Origin: Actinomycetes bacterium
GTDB taxonomy: Bacteria; Actinomycetota; Acidimicrobiia; Acidimicrobiales; Palsa-688
Assembly (NCBI GenBank): GCA_021827225.1
Contig: JAKAXG010000292.1
Coordinates: 1-6,061 of the forward strand
DNA: 6,061 nucleotides
Direction of reading: 5' to 3'
Part shown: in pieces, positions 1-5,755 of the stretch
How the letters are laid out: each line of letters begins with the position of its first letter
How positions within the stretch are numbered: the stretch's first letter is position 1
Notes under the pieces: generated by a model
What the model was told of the DNA's origin: nothing
Databases searched by the model: none
Seen by the model: the letters and a program-made list of their open reading frames with translations, nothing else
Program-made: the position numbers and the translations under genes

Positions 1-780
1 CTCGACCAGCGCCGGGATGGGTAGCGTCTCGCCGCTCTCCACCACGGTCGAGGCGCCGGCCCGCCGGACCGTCACCGCCCCGTTGCCGACCACCGACACG
101 GTGCCCTCGTCCAGATCGAAGATGGCCCCGGTGTGCTCGTCAACGCCCAGTACCCACCCCTGCGGTCCCATCTGCGACTCCAGCATCTCCAGGCGGCCCT
201 CGCCCAGATAGCAGAACCGGGTGTCGTGGTTGCCACCCTCGGCGTTGTCATAGTGCGGGATGACCGCCACCTCCGGGCCGAGGAAGCTGACCAGGTTCAG
301 CCCGTCCAACCACTCCGGCTCGGCGCCCACCTTGTAGATCTCGTACACCGGCACCGTGTAACGCCCCAGGGTCAGGGCGGCGGCGCTGGAGAACAGCACG
401 CAGCCGCCGTGCTCCAACTTGTCGGCCAGCAGGTCGGGGACGTCCCCGCCCTCCCACTGGCGGAGGGCGTAGGACGGGCTGCCCGGCCCGGCGAACACCC
501 AGCGGGCGGCCGCCACCCGGGCCAGCGCCTCCTGCCGGCGCACCGGGTCGGCCCGACGGTCTCGCAGTTCGGCGACGTCCACCCGCTGGCCGACGCTGGC
601 CCCGAAGTAGTCGACGGCCCGGGCCGAGATGTCGTCGGCATTGGCCTGGAACCCGTACGGCGTGTCGAGGATGACCGCCGGGACCGGCGGCGGCCCCAGC
701 CGGTCGAAGATCTGGCGGTGGGGCTTGATCATGGTGGGGGCGGTCTCCCCGGAACCGAGGATGGCGAGTATGCGCGTCAT
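1..780 (-). CDS. Peptidase E-like (S51 / type 1 glutamine amidotransferase-like) protein, 3' end outside window
   Basis: Reading down from the ATG at 780 gives 260 open codons with no stop before base 1, so the C-terminus is missing. The fold is that of the peptidase E / cyanophycinase group, class I glutamine amidotransferase-like proteins with a Ser nucleophile. From memory of E. coli PepE, three blocks align: FAGPGSPSYALRQW (about residues 96-109) with the PepE GGGNTF block; FSSAAAL (130-136) with the GWSAGAN elbow; and VIPHYDNAEGGNHDTRF (173-189) with its INPHFTNA..GH..ETR block. This suggests Ser132 and His176 as catalytic residues, with Glu147 at the position of the PepE Asp. The later GVDEHTGAIFDLDEGTVSVVGNGAV stretch is split here as GVDEHTGAIF and the following DLDEGTVSVVG, and resembles the end of cyanophycinase-like proteins. 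The start overlaps the hydrolase stop as ATGA. No signal peptide is visible, so it is probably cytoplasmic. True PepE cleaves Asp-X dipeptides; with 260 residues already read this protein is longer than PepE and its substrate is unknown. Confidence 0.8.
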   Translation of the reverse strand, partial: MTRILAILGSGETAPTMIKPHRQIFDRLGPPPVPAVILDTPYGFQANADDISARAVDYFGASVGQRVDVAELRDRRADPVRRQEALARVAAARWVFAGPGSPSYALRQWEGGDVPDLLADKLEHGGCVLFSSAAALTLGRYTVPVYEIYKVGAEPEWLDGLNLVSFLGPEVAVIPHYDNAEGGNHDTRFCYLGEGRLEMLESQMGPQGWVLGVDEHTGAIFDLDEGTVSVVGNGAVTVRRAGASTVVESGETLPIPALVE

Positions 781-1676
781 GCCTGGGTTGAGTTCCCTTC
801 GGTCGCGTCGTGTATGAGCCCGGCCACCTTCTCCGGGTGCTGGGCGTGCAGGTCGTGGTCCCCCTCCATCCAGTGGACGCTCGAGCGGGCCAGTCCGGCC
901 ACGGCGGCCGCCACCTCCTCCCGCTTGCCGGCCATCCACCTGGGGTTGGCCCGGTCGTCCGCCATCAGTATCAGTGTCGGCACCTCCACCTTCGGGTACA
1001 GGGCGCGGGGCCGGTGCTCCCACAGGTTGCGCAGGATGCGCATGTGGTTCTCCCGCGACAACCACGGCCGGATGGTCCCGTCGGGCAGCACCTCCATGTT
1101 GGCCAGGCTGCCGGCGATCCCCGACTCGGGCCAGTCCGGGTGGTGGGCCCGCACCATCCGCTCGAAGTCGTCATAGGCGGTGCCGATGAGGGGGGGCGGG
1201 GCCAGTGCCGCCTCCGCGGTGGGCCAGTCGGCGAACCGGGCGGCCAGCTCGATGGTCCCCCCGTCCACCAGGGTGATCCCGCTGGCCACGCCCGGCCGGT
1301 TGGCCGCCAGGTCCAGCACCACGTTGCCGCCCCAGCTCTGGCCGGCCACCATCGGCGGCCGTCCGGTCCAGCCCAGCTCGGTCACCAGGGCGGCCAGATC
1401 GGCGGTGATGGTCGGGAAGTCGTAGCCGTGGTCCGGCTTGCTGGACCACCCGTGCCCCCGCTGATCCACGGCGGCCACGGGGTGGCCGGCGGCCACCAGG
1501 TGGCGGGCCACGCCGTCCCACAGCCGGGCGTTGGACGCCAGCCCGTGGACGAGGAGGACCGGGGTGAGAGGACCGTCGAGCCCGCCGGGGATGATAGACA
1601 GCTCGACCCCCTCGGCCACCGGCACCGTCATGCGGCCCGGCCCGGTACCGGGAGGTGTCCGGGGAGCGGTGGTCAC
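777..1676 (-). CDS. Alpha/beta hydrolase fold protein
   Basis: A 299-residue alpha/beta hydrolase. Visible landmarks in order: the oxyanion-hole HG at residues 44-45 (LLVHGLASN), the DQRGHGWSSKP strand-loop at 71-81, the nucleophile elbow AGQSWGG with Ser114, a helical cap region at about 145-220, a candidate acid Asp240 in LILMADDR, and His274 in EGDHDLHAQHP, seven residues before the conserved Pro as in related hydrolases. A Ser rather than Asp nucleophile argues for an esterase, lactonase or C-C hydrolase-like enzyme and against a haloalkane dehalogenase or epoxide hydrolase. The substrate cannot be told. The chosen start is GTG, three bases after the stop of the upstream oxidoreductase. 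The first 15 residues are Pro/Thr/Gly-rich and may not be real; an in-frame ATG at 1631 (MTVPVAEGVEL) is the alternative. Neither start has a strong Shine-Dalgarno. The stop overlaps the next start as ATGA. Confidence 0.9.
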   Translation of the reverse strand: MTTAPRTPPGTGPGRMTVPVAEGVELSIIPGGLDGPLTPVLLVHGLASNARLWDGVARHLVAAGHPVAAVDQRGHGWSSKPDHGYDFPTITADLAALVTELGWTGRPPMVAGQSWGGNVVLDLAANRPGVASGITLVDGGTIELAARFADWPTAEAALAPPPLIGTAYDDFERMVRAHHPDWPESGIAGSLANMEVLPDGTIRPWLSRENHMRILRNLWEHRPRALYPKVEVPTLILMADDRANPRWMAGKREEVAAAVAGLARSSVHWMEGDHDLHAQHPEKVAGLIHDATEGNSTQA

Positions 1677-1679
1677 CGC

Positions 1680-2090
1680 TCAGCCCCGCGCGTCGGGGCC
1701 GGCCGAATCGGGGCGGATGGCGATGATCACCCTCCGCTCCCGTTCCATGGCGGCCCGGTAGTCGTCCCAGTCCGGGTGCTCGCCGGCCACCTGGCGGTAC
1801 AGGTCCACCAGCGGCTCCATGGCCTCCGGCAGGGCGATGATCTCCGCCGGGCCGGACACCGTCACCCACGGCCCGAAGAAGTTGTCGGTGAAGGCGCACA
1901 GGGTGGCCCGGCGGTCGCGCCGCAGGTTGCGGACCTTGTAGGCCGTCTCCCGGCTCGAGATGACCACCCGCCCCTGGTCGTCCACGCCGTGGACGACGGG
2001 GGAGGGCGCCACCTGGCCGTTGGCGCGCTTGACGATCAGCACCGACCGGTGGTTGGCCCGCAGGAACTCCAGCGCTTCACTCGGGTTCAT
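1680..2090 (-). CDS. PPOX-class F420-dependent oxidoreductase (split beta-barrel)
   Basis: A 136-residue single-domain protein of the pyridoxamine-5'-phosphate-oxidase-like split beta-barrel superfamily, close to the actinobacterial F420-binding FDOR-B type (Rv1155-like). Visible family features are an N-terminal helix (NPSEALEFLRANHRSVLIV), the PSPVVHGVDDQGRVVISS strands, the cofactor-region motif KVRNLRRDRRATLCAF (52-67), the WVTVSGPAEII strand (75-85), and a C-terminal helix-strand ERERRVIIAIRPD (116-128). The length matches the family. Such enzymes use reduced deazaflavin F420 (some members FMN or heme) to reduce small molecules; the substrate here is unknown. It starts at ATG four bases after the DUF2017 stop, with a GAGGG ribosome-binding stretch overlapping that stop. 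Cofactor choice is family inference rather than proven by the sequence. Confidence 0.9.
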   Translation of the reverse strand: MNPSEALEFLRANHRSVLIVKRANGQVAPSPVVHGVDDQGRVVISSRETAYKVRNLRRDRRATLCAFTDNFFGPWVTVSGPAEIIALPEAMEPLVDLYRQVAGEHPDWDDYRAAMERERRVIIAIRPDSAGPDARG

Positions 2091-2094
2091 GCCC

Positions 2095-2547
2095 TCAAGT
2101 CTGCCGGGACAGCGCCTCTATCGCTTCCTCGAGCAGGACGCTGAGCCAGTGGTAGGCCGATTCCTCGGGGGTCTGCGGCACCCGGGGCGGGTCGTCCTCG
2201 CTGACGTCGAGGTAGGTGCCGAGCGCCAGCCGGATGCCGTTTATGGCCCGCGACCAGGCCAGCAGCTGCTCCTCGGTGAGCTCCTTGGCGTCGGCGCTGG
2301 CCATGACGGCCTGGCACTCCGCCCGCCGGCGCTCCACCAGGTCCTCCTGCATGAGCCGGCGGTACTCGTCCTGCATCTCGGCGTGGGCCGGGTCGCTGTA
2401 GGCCGGCGGGAACAACCGTTGCATCACCGGGGCGTCGGGGTCGGAGAGGAGTTCCATGAACTGGTCCATCAGCTCCCTGAGCACCTGGCGGAACCCCGCT
2501 TCGAGGTCCACCCGGTACACCCCCGCCCTGTCGTCCCACCGGATCAT
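2095..2547 (-). CDS. DUF2017 domain protein, ClpS-linked
   Basis: The protein from the ATG at 2547 is 150 residues, without membrane segments or signal peptide, and rich in predicted helix: DLEAGFRQVLRELMDQFMEL, a central EMQDEYRRLMQEDLVERRR helix, then TEEQLLAWSRAINGIRLALG and a C-terminal HWLSVLLEEAIEALSRQ helix. This pattern and its place right after clpS identify it as DUF2017, a family largely confined to Actinobacteria whose function is unknown. The open frame extends much further upstream, but that part lies over clpS in another frame and is not likely coding. The start is uncertain: the ATG at 2547 lacks a ribosome-binding site, a GTG lies at 2595 inside clpS, and a CTG at 2571 overlaps the clpS stop with a well-spaced GGAG upstream. 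The reading [14 protein letters not shown] suggests that translation begins slightly before the ATG. Any link to the Clp system is inferred from the neighbourhood. Confidence 0.85.
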   Translation of the reverse strand: MIRWDDRAGVYRVDLEAGFRQVLRELMDQFMELLSDPDAPVMQRLFPPAYSDPAHAEMQDEYRRLMQEDLVERRRAECQAVMASADAKELTEEQLLAWSRAINGIRLALGTYLDVSEDDPPRVPQTPEESAYHWLSVLLEEAIEALSRQT

Positions 2548-2567
2548 CCGGCGCCGGAACAGCGCGC

Positions 2568-2909
2568 TCAGCTGTCGTGCTCCATGGTCGCCCACAGGCC
2601 GTGCTCGTGCAGGCGGAACACGTCGAGCTCCGCCTTCTCGCGGGGACCGTGGGAGACCACCGCCTGGCCTTTCAGGTGGACGTCGAGCATCAGTTGATTG
2701 GCCTTCTCCCTGCTGTATCCGAACAACTTCTGGAACACGAACGCCACGTAGGACATGAGGTTGACCGGGTCGTTCCACACGATCACCTTCCAAGGCCGGT
2801 CCACATCGGTGCGTTCCCCGATCTCGGGCAGCTCCACCTCGGCCGGGGCGGTCGACGCGGTCGGGGCCGGCGCCGCGGCCAGGGTGATGGTGGCGGCGCC
2901 CGCCGTCAC
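2568..2909 (-). CDS. clpS: ATP-dependent Clp protease adaptor ClpS
   Basis: A 113-residue ClpS, the cytoplasmic adaptor that binds N-degron substrates (N-terminal bulky hydrophobic residues) and hands them to a ClpA/ClpC-type unfoldase. Residues 1-37 form an Ala/Pro/Thr-rich, probably flexible extension. The folded core runs from about 38 to 111: [54 protein letters not shown] and the final [11 protein letters not shown]. The pocket positions are recognisable: Asn46-Asp47 (E. coli N34-D35), Met52 (M40) and His78 (H66). The third acidic residue of the E. coli NDD motif is Pro48 here. The start is GTG at 2909, overlapping the ctaA stop as GTGA, with a GGGAG ribosome-binding site at 2917-2921 seven bases away. 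DUF2017 follows directly. No clpA or clpC lies in the window. The frame stays open far upstream, but that region is ctaA. Confidence 0.95.
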   Translation of the reverse strand: MTAGAATITLAAAPAPTASTAPAEVELPEIGERTDVDRPWKVIVWNDPVNLMSYVAFVFQKLFGYSREKANQLMLDVHLKGQAVVSHGPREKAELDVFRLHEHGLWATMEHDS

Positions 2910-3970
2910 CGGCCGGCTCCCAGCGTCGGGGTCGGCTCGGGGCTCAGCCAGGGGACTGCGCTGTCGCGGTGGGTCCCGTCCACCTGCCGGTCGGCCGCCG
3001 GGCCGGCGTGGTAGCTCCACAGGCCCATGTAGAACCGGAGGGTGGCTACGACCGCCAGGCTGGCACCGGCCACGTGCAGGGCCACGACCGCCACCGGGTC
3101 GCCGCTGAAGTACTGGCCGTAACCGACTGCCGCCTGGCAGGCCAGGACCACCAGCATGATCTGGGCCCGGCGGATGACCGGCCGGGGCGCCCCGGTGTGG
3201 GCGAGCGACCAGAGCATGGCCAGGGTGACGAGCAGGAACGTCTCGACCGCGCTGCCGTGCACCTGGGCCACGGAGTGCAGGGAGAAGTGGAACCGGGGGG
3301 CGGTGGGGGAGCCCCCGTGGGGGCCGGTGGAGGTCACGACCGTGCCCAGCCCGACCACCACCGTCAGCATCAGCACCATCAACTTGGCCAGCCGCAGCTG
3401 CCACTGTCGGACCAGCGGCTCCCGGACGTAGGGCCCGTCGGGCCGAGCGGACCGGTGGTGGAGCACCACGGCCAGGGCCAGGAACGCCAGGCCGAGCAGG
3501 AAGTGCAGGCTGACCAGGGCCGGGTTGAGCCCGGAGAGGACGACCAGGCCGCCCATCACGACCTCGACCAGGAGCCCGATCAGCATCCCGGCGGACAGCC
3601 AGGTGAGGTCCCGGCGGCGGGGCCGGCGGCGCAGGGCGACGATCAGCACCCCGACCGAGGCGATGGTGACGGCGGCGTTGATCAGGCGGTTCCCGAACTC
3701 GATCCAGGCGTGGACCCGCAGCGGGGCGACCACGCTGGTGTGGGTGCACGACGGCCACGTGTCGCAGCCCAGCCCGGATCCGGTCAGGCGGACCGCCGCC
3801 CCCGAGATGATGGTCAGCGCCAGCACCCAGACCGTGACCAGGGCCACGATCCGGAACGCCCGGGGCGACACCGTCAGGGACCGGCCGCCCGGCAGCCGGC
3901 GGGATCGGCCGCCGGTGGGGGCGGTAGCTCGGCGCGGCTCGGCGGCGGGCGGGGCGGCCATCGGCCCCAT
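2906..3970 (-). CDS. ctaA: Heme A synthase CtaA (COX15/CtaA family)
   Basis: An integral membrane protein of 354 residues (351 if it starts at the ATG at 3961) that oxidises the C8 methyl of heme o to the formyl of heme a for aa3-type cytochrome c oxidase. Eight hydrophobic segments are visible at about 40-60, 96-112, 124-146, 151-171, 193-213, 241-259, 268-287 and 293-314, giving the usual two four-helix halves. The first external loop has the [15 protein letters not shown] signature with Cys69 and Cys75, matching the redox cysteine pair of B. subtilis-type enzymes. Conserved His are 156 (SLHFLLG), 238 (QVHGSAVE) and 299 (ALHVAGA). The fourth, in the ExxHR motif, is Asn94 (EFGNR), while Glu91 is kept. 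N-terminal and C-terminal tails are hydrophilic. It is divergent from ctaB and heads the operon with clpS. The open frame continues upstream to 4204 but is antisense to ctaB there, so it was trimmed. Confidence 0.95.
   Translation of the reverse strand: MGPMAAPPAAEPRRATAPTGGRSRRLPGGRSLTVSPRAFRIVALVTVWVLALTIISGAAVRLTGSGLGCDTWPSCTHTSVVAPLRVHAWIEFGNRLINAAVTIASVGVLIVALRRRPRRRDLTWLSAGMLIGLLVEVVMGGLVVLSGLNPALVSLHFLLGLAFLALAVVLHHRSARPDGPYVREPLVRQWQLRLAKLMVLMLTVVVGLGTVVTSTGPHGGSPTAPRFHFSLHSVAQVHGSAVETFLLVTLAMLWSLAHTGAPRPVIRRAQIMLVVLACQAAVGYGQYFSGDPVAVVALHVAGASLAVVATLRFYMGLWSYHAGPAADRQVDGTHRDSAVPWLSPEPTPTLGAGR
2917..2921 (-). promoter_or_regulatory. Ribosome-binding site of clpS, inside the end of ctaA
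   Basis: On the minus strand the bases read GGGAG, seven bases before the GTG at 2909. This supports the unusual GTG start that overlaps the ctaA stop, and indicates that clpS translation is initiated or re-initiated at the end of ctaA. Confidence 0.6.
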
Positions 3971-3974
3971 GCTA
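3969..3974 (-). promoter_or_regulatory. Candidate -10 element for ctaA operon
   Basis: The minus strand reads TAGCAT, matching the actinobacterial TANNNT -10 pattern. It overlaps the ATG at 3970 and ends seven bases before the in-frame ATG at 3961, so a transcript from it would begin at or next to that ATG, giving a leaderless message. There is no convincing -35 at normal spacing (TGCCGA is the best) and no ribosome-binding site before the ATG at 3970. In sequence this GC-rich an AT-containing hexamer stands out, but chance cannot be excluded. Confidence 0.3.
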
Positions 3975-4072
3975 GGGGCGCGACCGGACGATCGGCACCC
4001 CGCCCCCCTCCCGGGGGCCCCGCCCGGAGTCGCTTTGTTGGGAATGTCCACCCTGCCGTAAGGTGGGGGCCG
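3971..4072. other. Divergent ctaA-ctaB intergenic region
   Basis: This 102-base region separates the two heme A genes and must carry promoters for both directions. The middle (about 3998-4025) is an almost pure G/C tract with a short dyad around CTCCCGGGGG; the ctaB side (4031-4064) is the least GC-rich part and holds the better promoter candidate. On the minus strand a TGGACA (4045-4050) resembles a -35 box but has no matching -10 at 16-18 bases. I see no clear repressor operator. Confidence 0.6.
4035..4064 (+). promoter_or_regulatory. Candidate promoter of ctaB
   Basis: A -35-like TTGTTG (4035-4040) is followed 18 bases later by TAAGGT (4059-4064), which fits TANNNT. The -10 ends eight bases before the ctaB ATG, so the transcript would have almost no leader. 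The overlapping AGGTGG (4061-4066), six bases before the ATG, could instead serve as a ribosome-binding site if transcription starts further upstream. The two readings compete and the sequence does not decide. Confidence 0.45.
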
Positions 4073-4975
4073 ATGTCTGCAGTCACGTCGGTAGGAAGCG
4101 AGGTGTCTGCGACACGTCGGTTGCAGGGATTCGTGGCCCTCACGAAGCCCCGCATCATCGAGTTGCTCCTCGTCACCACGCTGCCGACCATGGTCGTGGC
4201 CCATCGAGGCCTGCCGGCGTGGACGCTGATGCTGGCGACGCTCGTCGGTGGCACTCTCGCCGCGGGCGGTGCCAACGCCATCAACATGGTCGTCGACCGG
4301 GACATCGACTCGGTGATGCGCCGGACCCGGAACCGGCCGCTGGTCACCGGGGTGGTCACCCCCGTCCAGGCGCTGGTGTTCGCCATCGGCCTGGAGGTGG
4401 CGGCCTTCGTCGAGCTGTGGGCGGCGGTCAACGTCCTGTCCGCGGTGCTGGCGGTCAGTGCCACCCTGTTCTACGTCTTCGTCTACACGCTCTGGCTCAA
4501 GCGGACGTCCCGCCAGAACATCGTGATCGGCGGGGCCGCCGGGGCGGTGCCGGTGCTGGTGGGATGGGCGGCGGTGCGCAACGGCGTGGGCTGGTCGCCG
4601 CTGGTCCTGTTCGCCCTAATGTTCCTGTGGACCCCGCCCCACTTCTGGGCGCTGGCCATCCGCTACCGGGAGGACTACCGGTCGGTCGACGTGCCGATGA
4701 TGCCGGTGGTGGCCTCGTTCAAGAAGACGGCGTCGCAGATCCTGGCCTACACGGTGCTGGTGGCGGCGGTGTCGCTGGTATTCGCGTGGACCGCCGGGAT
4801 GGGGCCGCTGTACTGGGTGTCGGCGGTGGTGCTGGGCGGCGTCTTCTGCGCCCTGGCCTACCGGTTGTGGCGGTCCCCGTCAGAGGCGCACGCCATGAAG
4901 CTGTTCCACTGGTCGATCACCTACGTCACCCTGCTGTTCGTGGCGATGGCAGCCGACCAGCTGATCTTCCACTAG
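4073..4975 (+). CDS. ctaB: Protoheme IX farnesyltransferase (heme O synthase) CtaB
   Basis: A 300-residue UbiA-superfamily membrane prenyltransferase (CyoE/CtaB) that attaches a farnesyl group to the vinyl of heme b, giving heme o, the substrate of the divergently encoded CtaA. Visible signatures in order: FVALTKPRIIELLLVTTLP (20-38), the first aspartate-rich motif NMVVDRDIDSVMRRTRNRPL with Asn71, Asp75 and Asp79 for Mg-diphosphate binding, KRTSRQNIVIGGAAGAVP (143-160), and the second motif region WTPPHFWALAIRYREDY (186-202) with DVPMMPVV after it. The rest is roughly nine hydrophobic segments, and the length is normal for the family. The ATG at 4073 is preceded by AGGTGG and a candidate promoter. 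The open frame extends to 2969, but that upstream part is antisense to ctaA and is excluded. The gene ends with TAG in a short convergent gap. Confidence 0.97.
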   Translation: MSAVTSVGSEVSATRRLQGFVALTKPRIIELLLVTTLPTMVVAHRGLPAWTLMLATLVGGTLAAGGANAINMVVDRDIDSVMRRTRNRPLVTGVVTPVQALVFAIGLEVAAFVELWAAVNVLSAVLAVSATLFYVFVYTLWLKRTSRQNIVIGGAAGAVPVLVGWAAVRNGVGWSPLVLFALMFLWTPPHFWALAIRYREDYRSVDVPMMPVVASFKKTASQILAYTVLVAAVSLVFAWTAGMGPLYWVSAVVLGGVFCALAYRLWRSPSEAHAMKLFHWSITYVTLLFVAMAADQLIFH

Positions 4976-5002
4976 AGCGGGCCGGCTCCCGGGGCCCCGC
5001 TC
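4975..5002. terminator. Possible bidirectional hairpin between convergent genes
   Basis: GAGCGGG (4975-4981) is complementary to CCCGCTC (4996-5002), a perfect 7-bp GC-rich stem that can be extended inward by CC/GG with one bulged base. It starts at the last base of the ctaB stop and sits 25 bases from the end of the convergent ABC permease. There is no U-tract on either side, so a canonical intrinsic terminator is not shown; such hairpins without U-tracts are common between convergent genes in high-GC genomes. Confidence 0.35.
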
Positions 5003-5026
5003 CCACCTGCTCCCAACAGCCCCCGC

Positions 5027-5755
5027 CTACTCCCACCGAAAGGATCGGGCGGCGAGGAGGGGGGCGGCGACCGCCCACACGACCAGCACGACCCAGGCTC
5101 GGCCCGGTACCGACGCGCCGGCGGTGAGCGAGCCGTGGAGGGCGTCGGAGAGCGCGCCGGCGGGCAGCGCCTCGGCCACGTAGCGCAACCCGGCCGGGAG
5201 TTTGGACAAAGGGAAGATCATCCCGCCCAGGAGCAGCAGCAGGAGGTACAGCCCGTTGGCGGCTGCCAGGGTGACCTCTGCCCGCAGCGCCCCGGCCATC
5301 AACAGGCCCAGACCGGAGAACGCCGCCGTAGCCAGCAGCACCGCCGGCACGGCCAGGCCCACGGGGCCGCCCGGGTTCCATCCCAGGGCCAGCCCGATGC
5401 CGACCAGGACCGCCGCCTGGACCACCTCGACGACGGCGATGCTGGTCATCTTGGCGCCGAGCAGCCGGCCCCGGCCCAGAGGGGTGGAGCCGAGCCGCTT
5501 GAGCACCCCGTACTGGCGCTCGAAGCCGGTGGCGATGCCCAGGCTGACCATGGCGGTGGACATGACCGCCAGGGCCAGCAGCCCCGGGGTGAGGAACTGG
5601 ACGGGGTGGCGCACCCCGGCCGGTTTGGGCAGCACGTCGACCAGCGAGAAGAACACCAGCAGGCCGACCGGGATGGCCAGGTTGAGCAGAACTGAGTCGC
5701 CCCGGCGGGCGGTGAGCCTGAGCTCGGCGCCGGTCTGGGCCCGCAGGGCCCTCAT
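5027..5755 (-). CDS. ABC-2-type transporter permease
   Basis: A 242-residue membrane protein with six hydrophobic segments (about 22-39, 55-75, 103-125, 134-156, 162-181 and 219-236), the topology and length of ABC-2 permeases of the daunorubicin-resistance DrrB / Nod-factor type. The cytoplasmic loop ERQYGVLKRLGSTPLGRGRL (79-98) carries the typical ER..G.L..L..TP signature that contacts the ATPase, and GMIFPLSKLPAGLRYVAEAL (178-197) is the characteristic segment before the last helix. The ATG at 5755 overlaps the ATPase stop as ATGA, with GGGGGA upstream, so both subunits are made from one message. It runs convergent to ctaB. In M. tuberculosis an ABC permease and ATPase annotated as antibiotic transport (Rv1457c, Rv1458c) adjoin ctaA (Rv1456c) near ctaB, so this may be the equivalent transporter. 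The substrate is unknown. Confidence 0.93.
   Translation of the reverse strand: MRALRAQTGAELRLTARRGDSVLLNLAIPVGLLVFFSLVDVLPKPAGVRHPVQFLTPGLLALAVMSTAMVSLGIATGFERQYGVLKRLGSTPLGRGRLLGAKMTSIAVVEVVQAAVLVGIGLALGWNPGGPVGLAVPAVLLATAAFSGLGLLMAGALRAEVTLAAANGLYLLLLLLGGMIFPLSKLPAGLRYVAEALPAGALSDALHGSLTAGASVPGRAWVVLVVWAVAAPLLAARSFRWE

Noticed and set aside
1171..1899. Overlapping minus-strand frame across the hydrolase and oxidoreductase
   Set aside because: It is an Arg/Gly/Pro-rich out-of-frame reading of two well-supported genes; no domain is visible.
133..2144. Long open frames on the plus strand across 133-1176 and 810-2144
   Set aside because: They are antisense to the peptidase E-like, hydrolase and oxidoreductase genes, whose motifs are clear. 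Their translations are low-complexity Gly/Pro/His/Arg/Gln-rich text with no recognisable domain, as expected from opposite-strand reading in high-GC DNA.
2910..3758. Upstream extension of the clpS frame, suggesting a large fusion protein
   Set aside because: The extension overlaps ctaA in another frame and is Arg/Pro/Ala/Gly-rich. A GTG with a good ribosome-binding site at 2909 yields a normal ClpS.
4045..4050. TGGACA as a -35 box for ctaA on the minus strand
   Set aside because: It is one base from TTGACA, but no acceptable -10 hexamer lies 16-18 bases downstream; the sequence there is almost all G/C.
2969..4072. Upstream extension of the ctaB frame on the plus strand
   Set aside because: The frame is open for 368 codons before the ATG, but it is antisense to ctaA and reads as a Gln/Gly/Asp/His-rich shadow. 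CtaB is full length from 4073.
3971..4204. Upstream extension of ctaA into ctaB
   Set aside because: It would be antisense to the ctaB N-terminus and its promoter region, and the residues show no membrane or family features.
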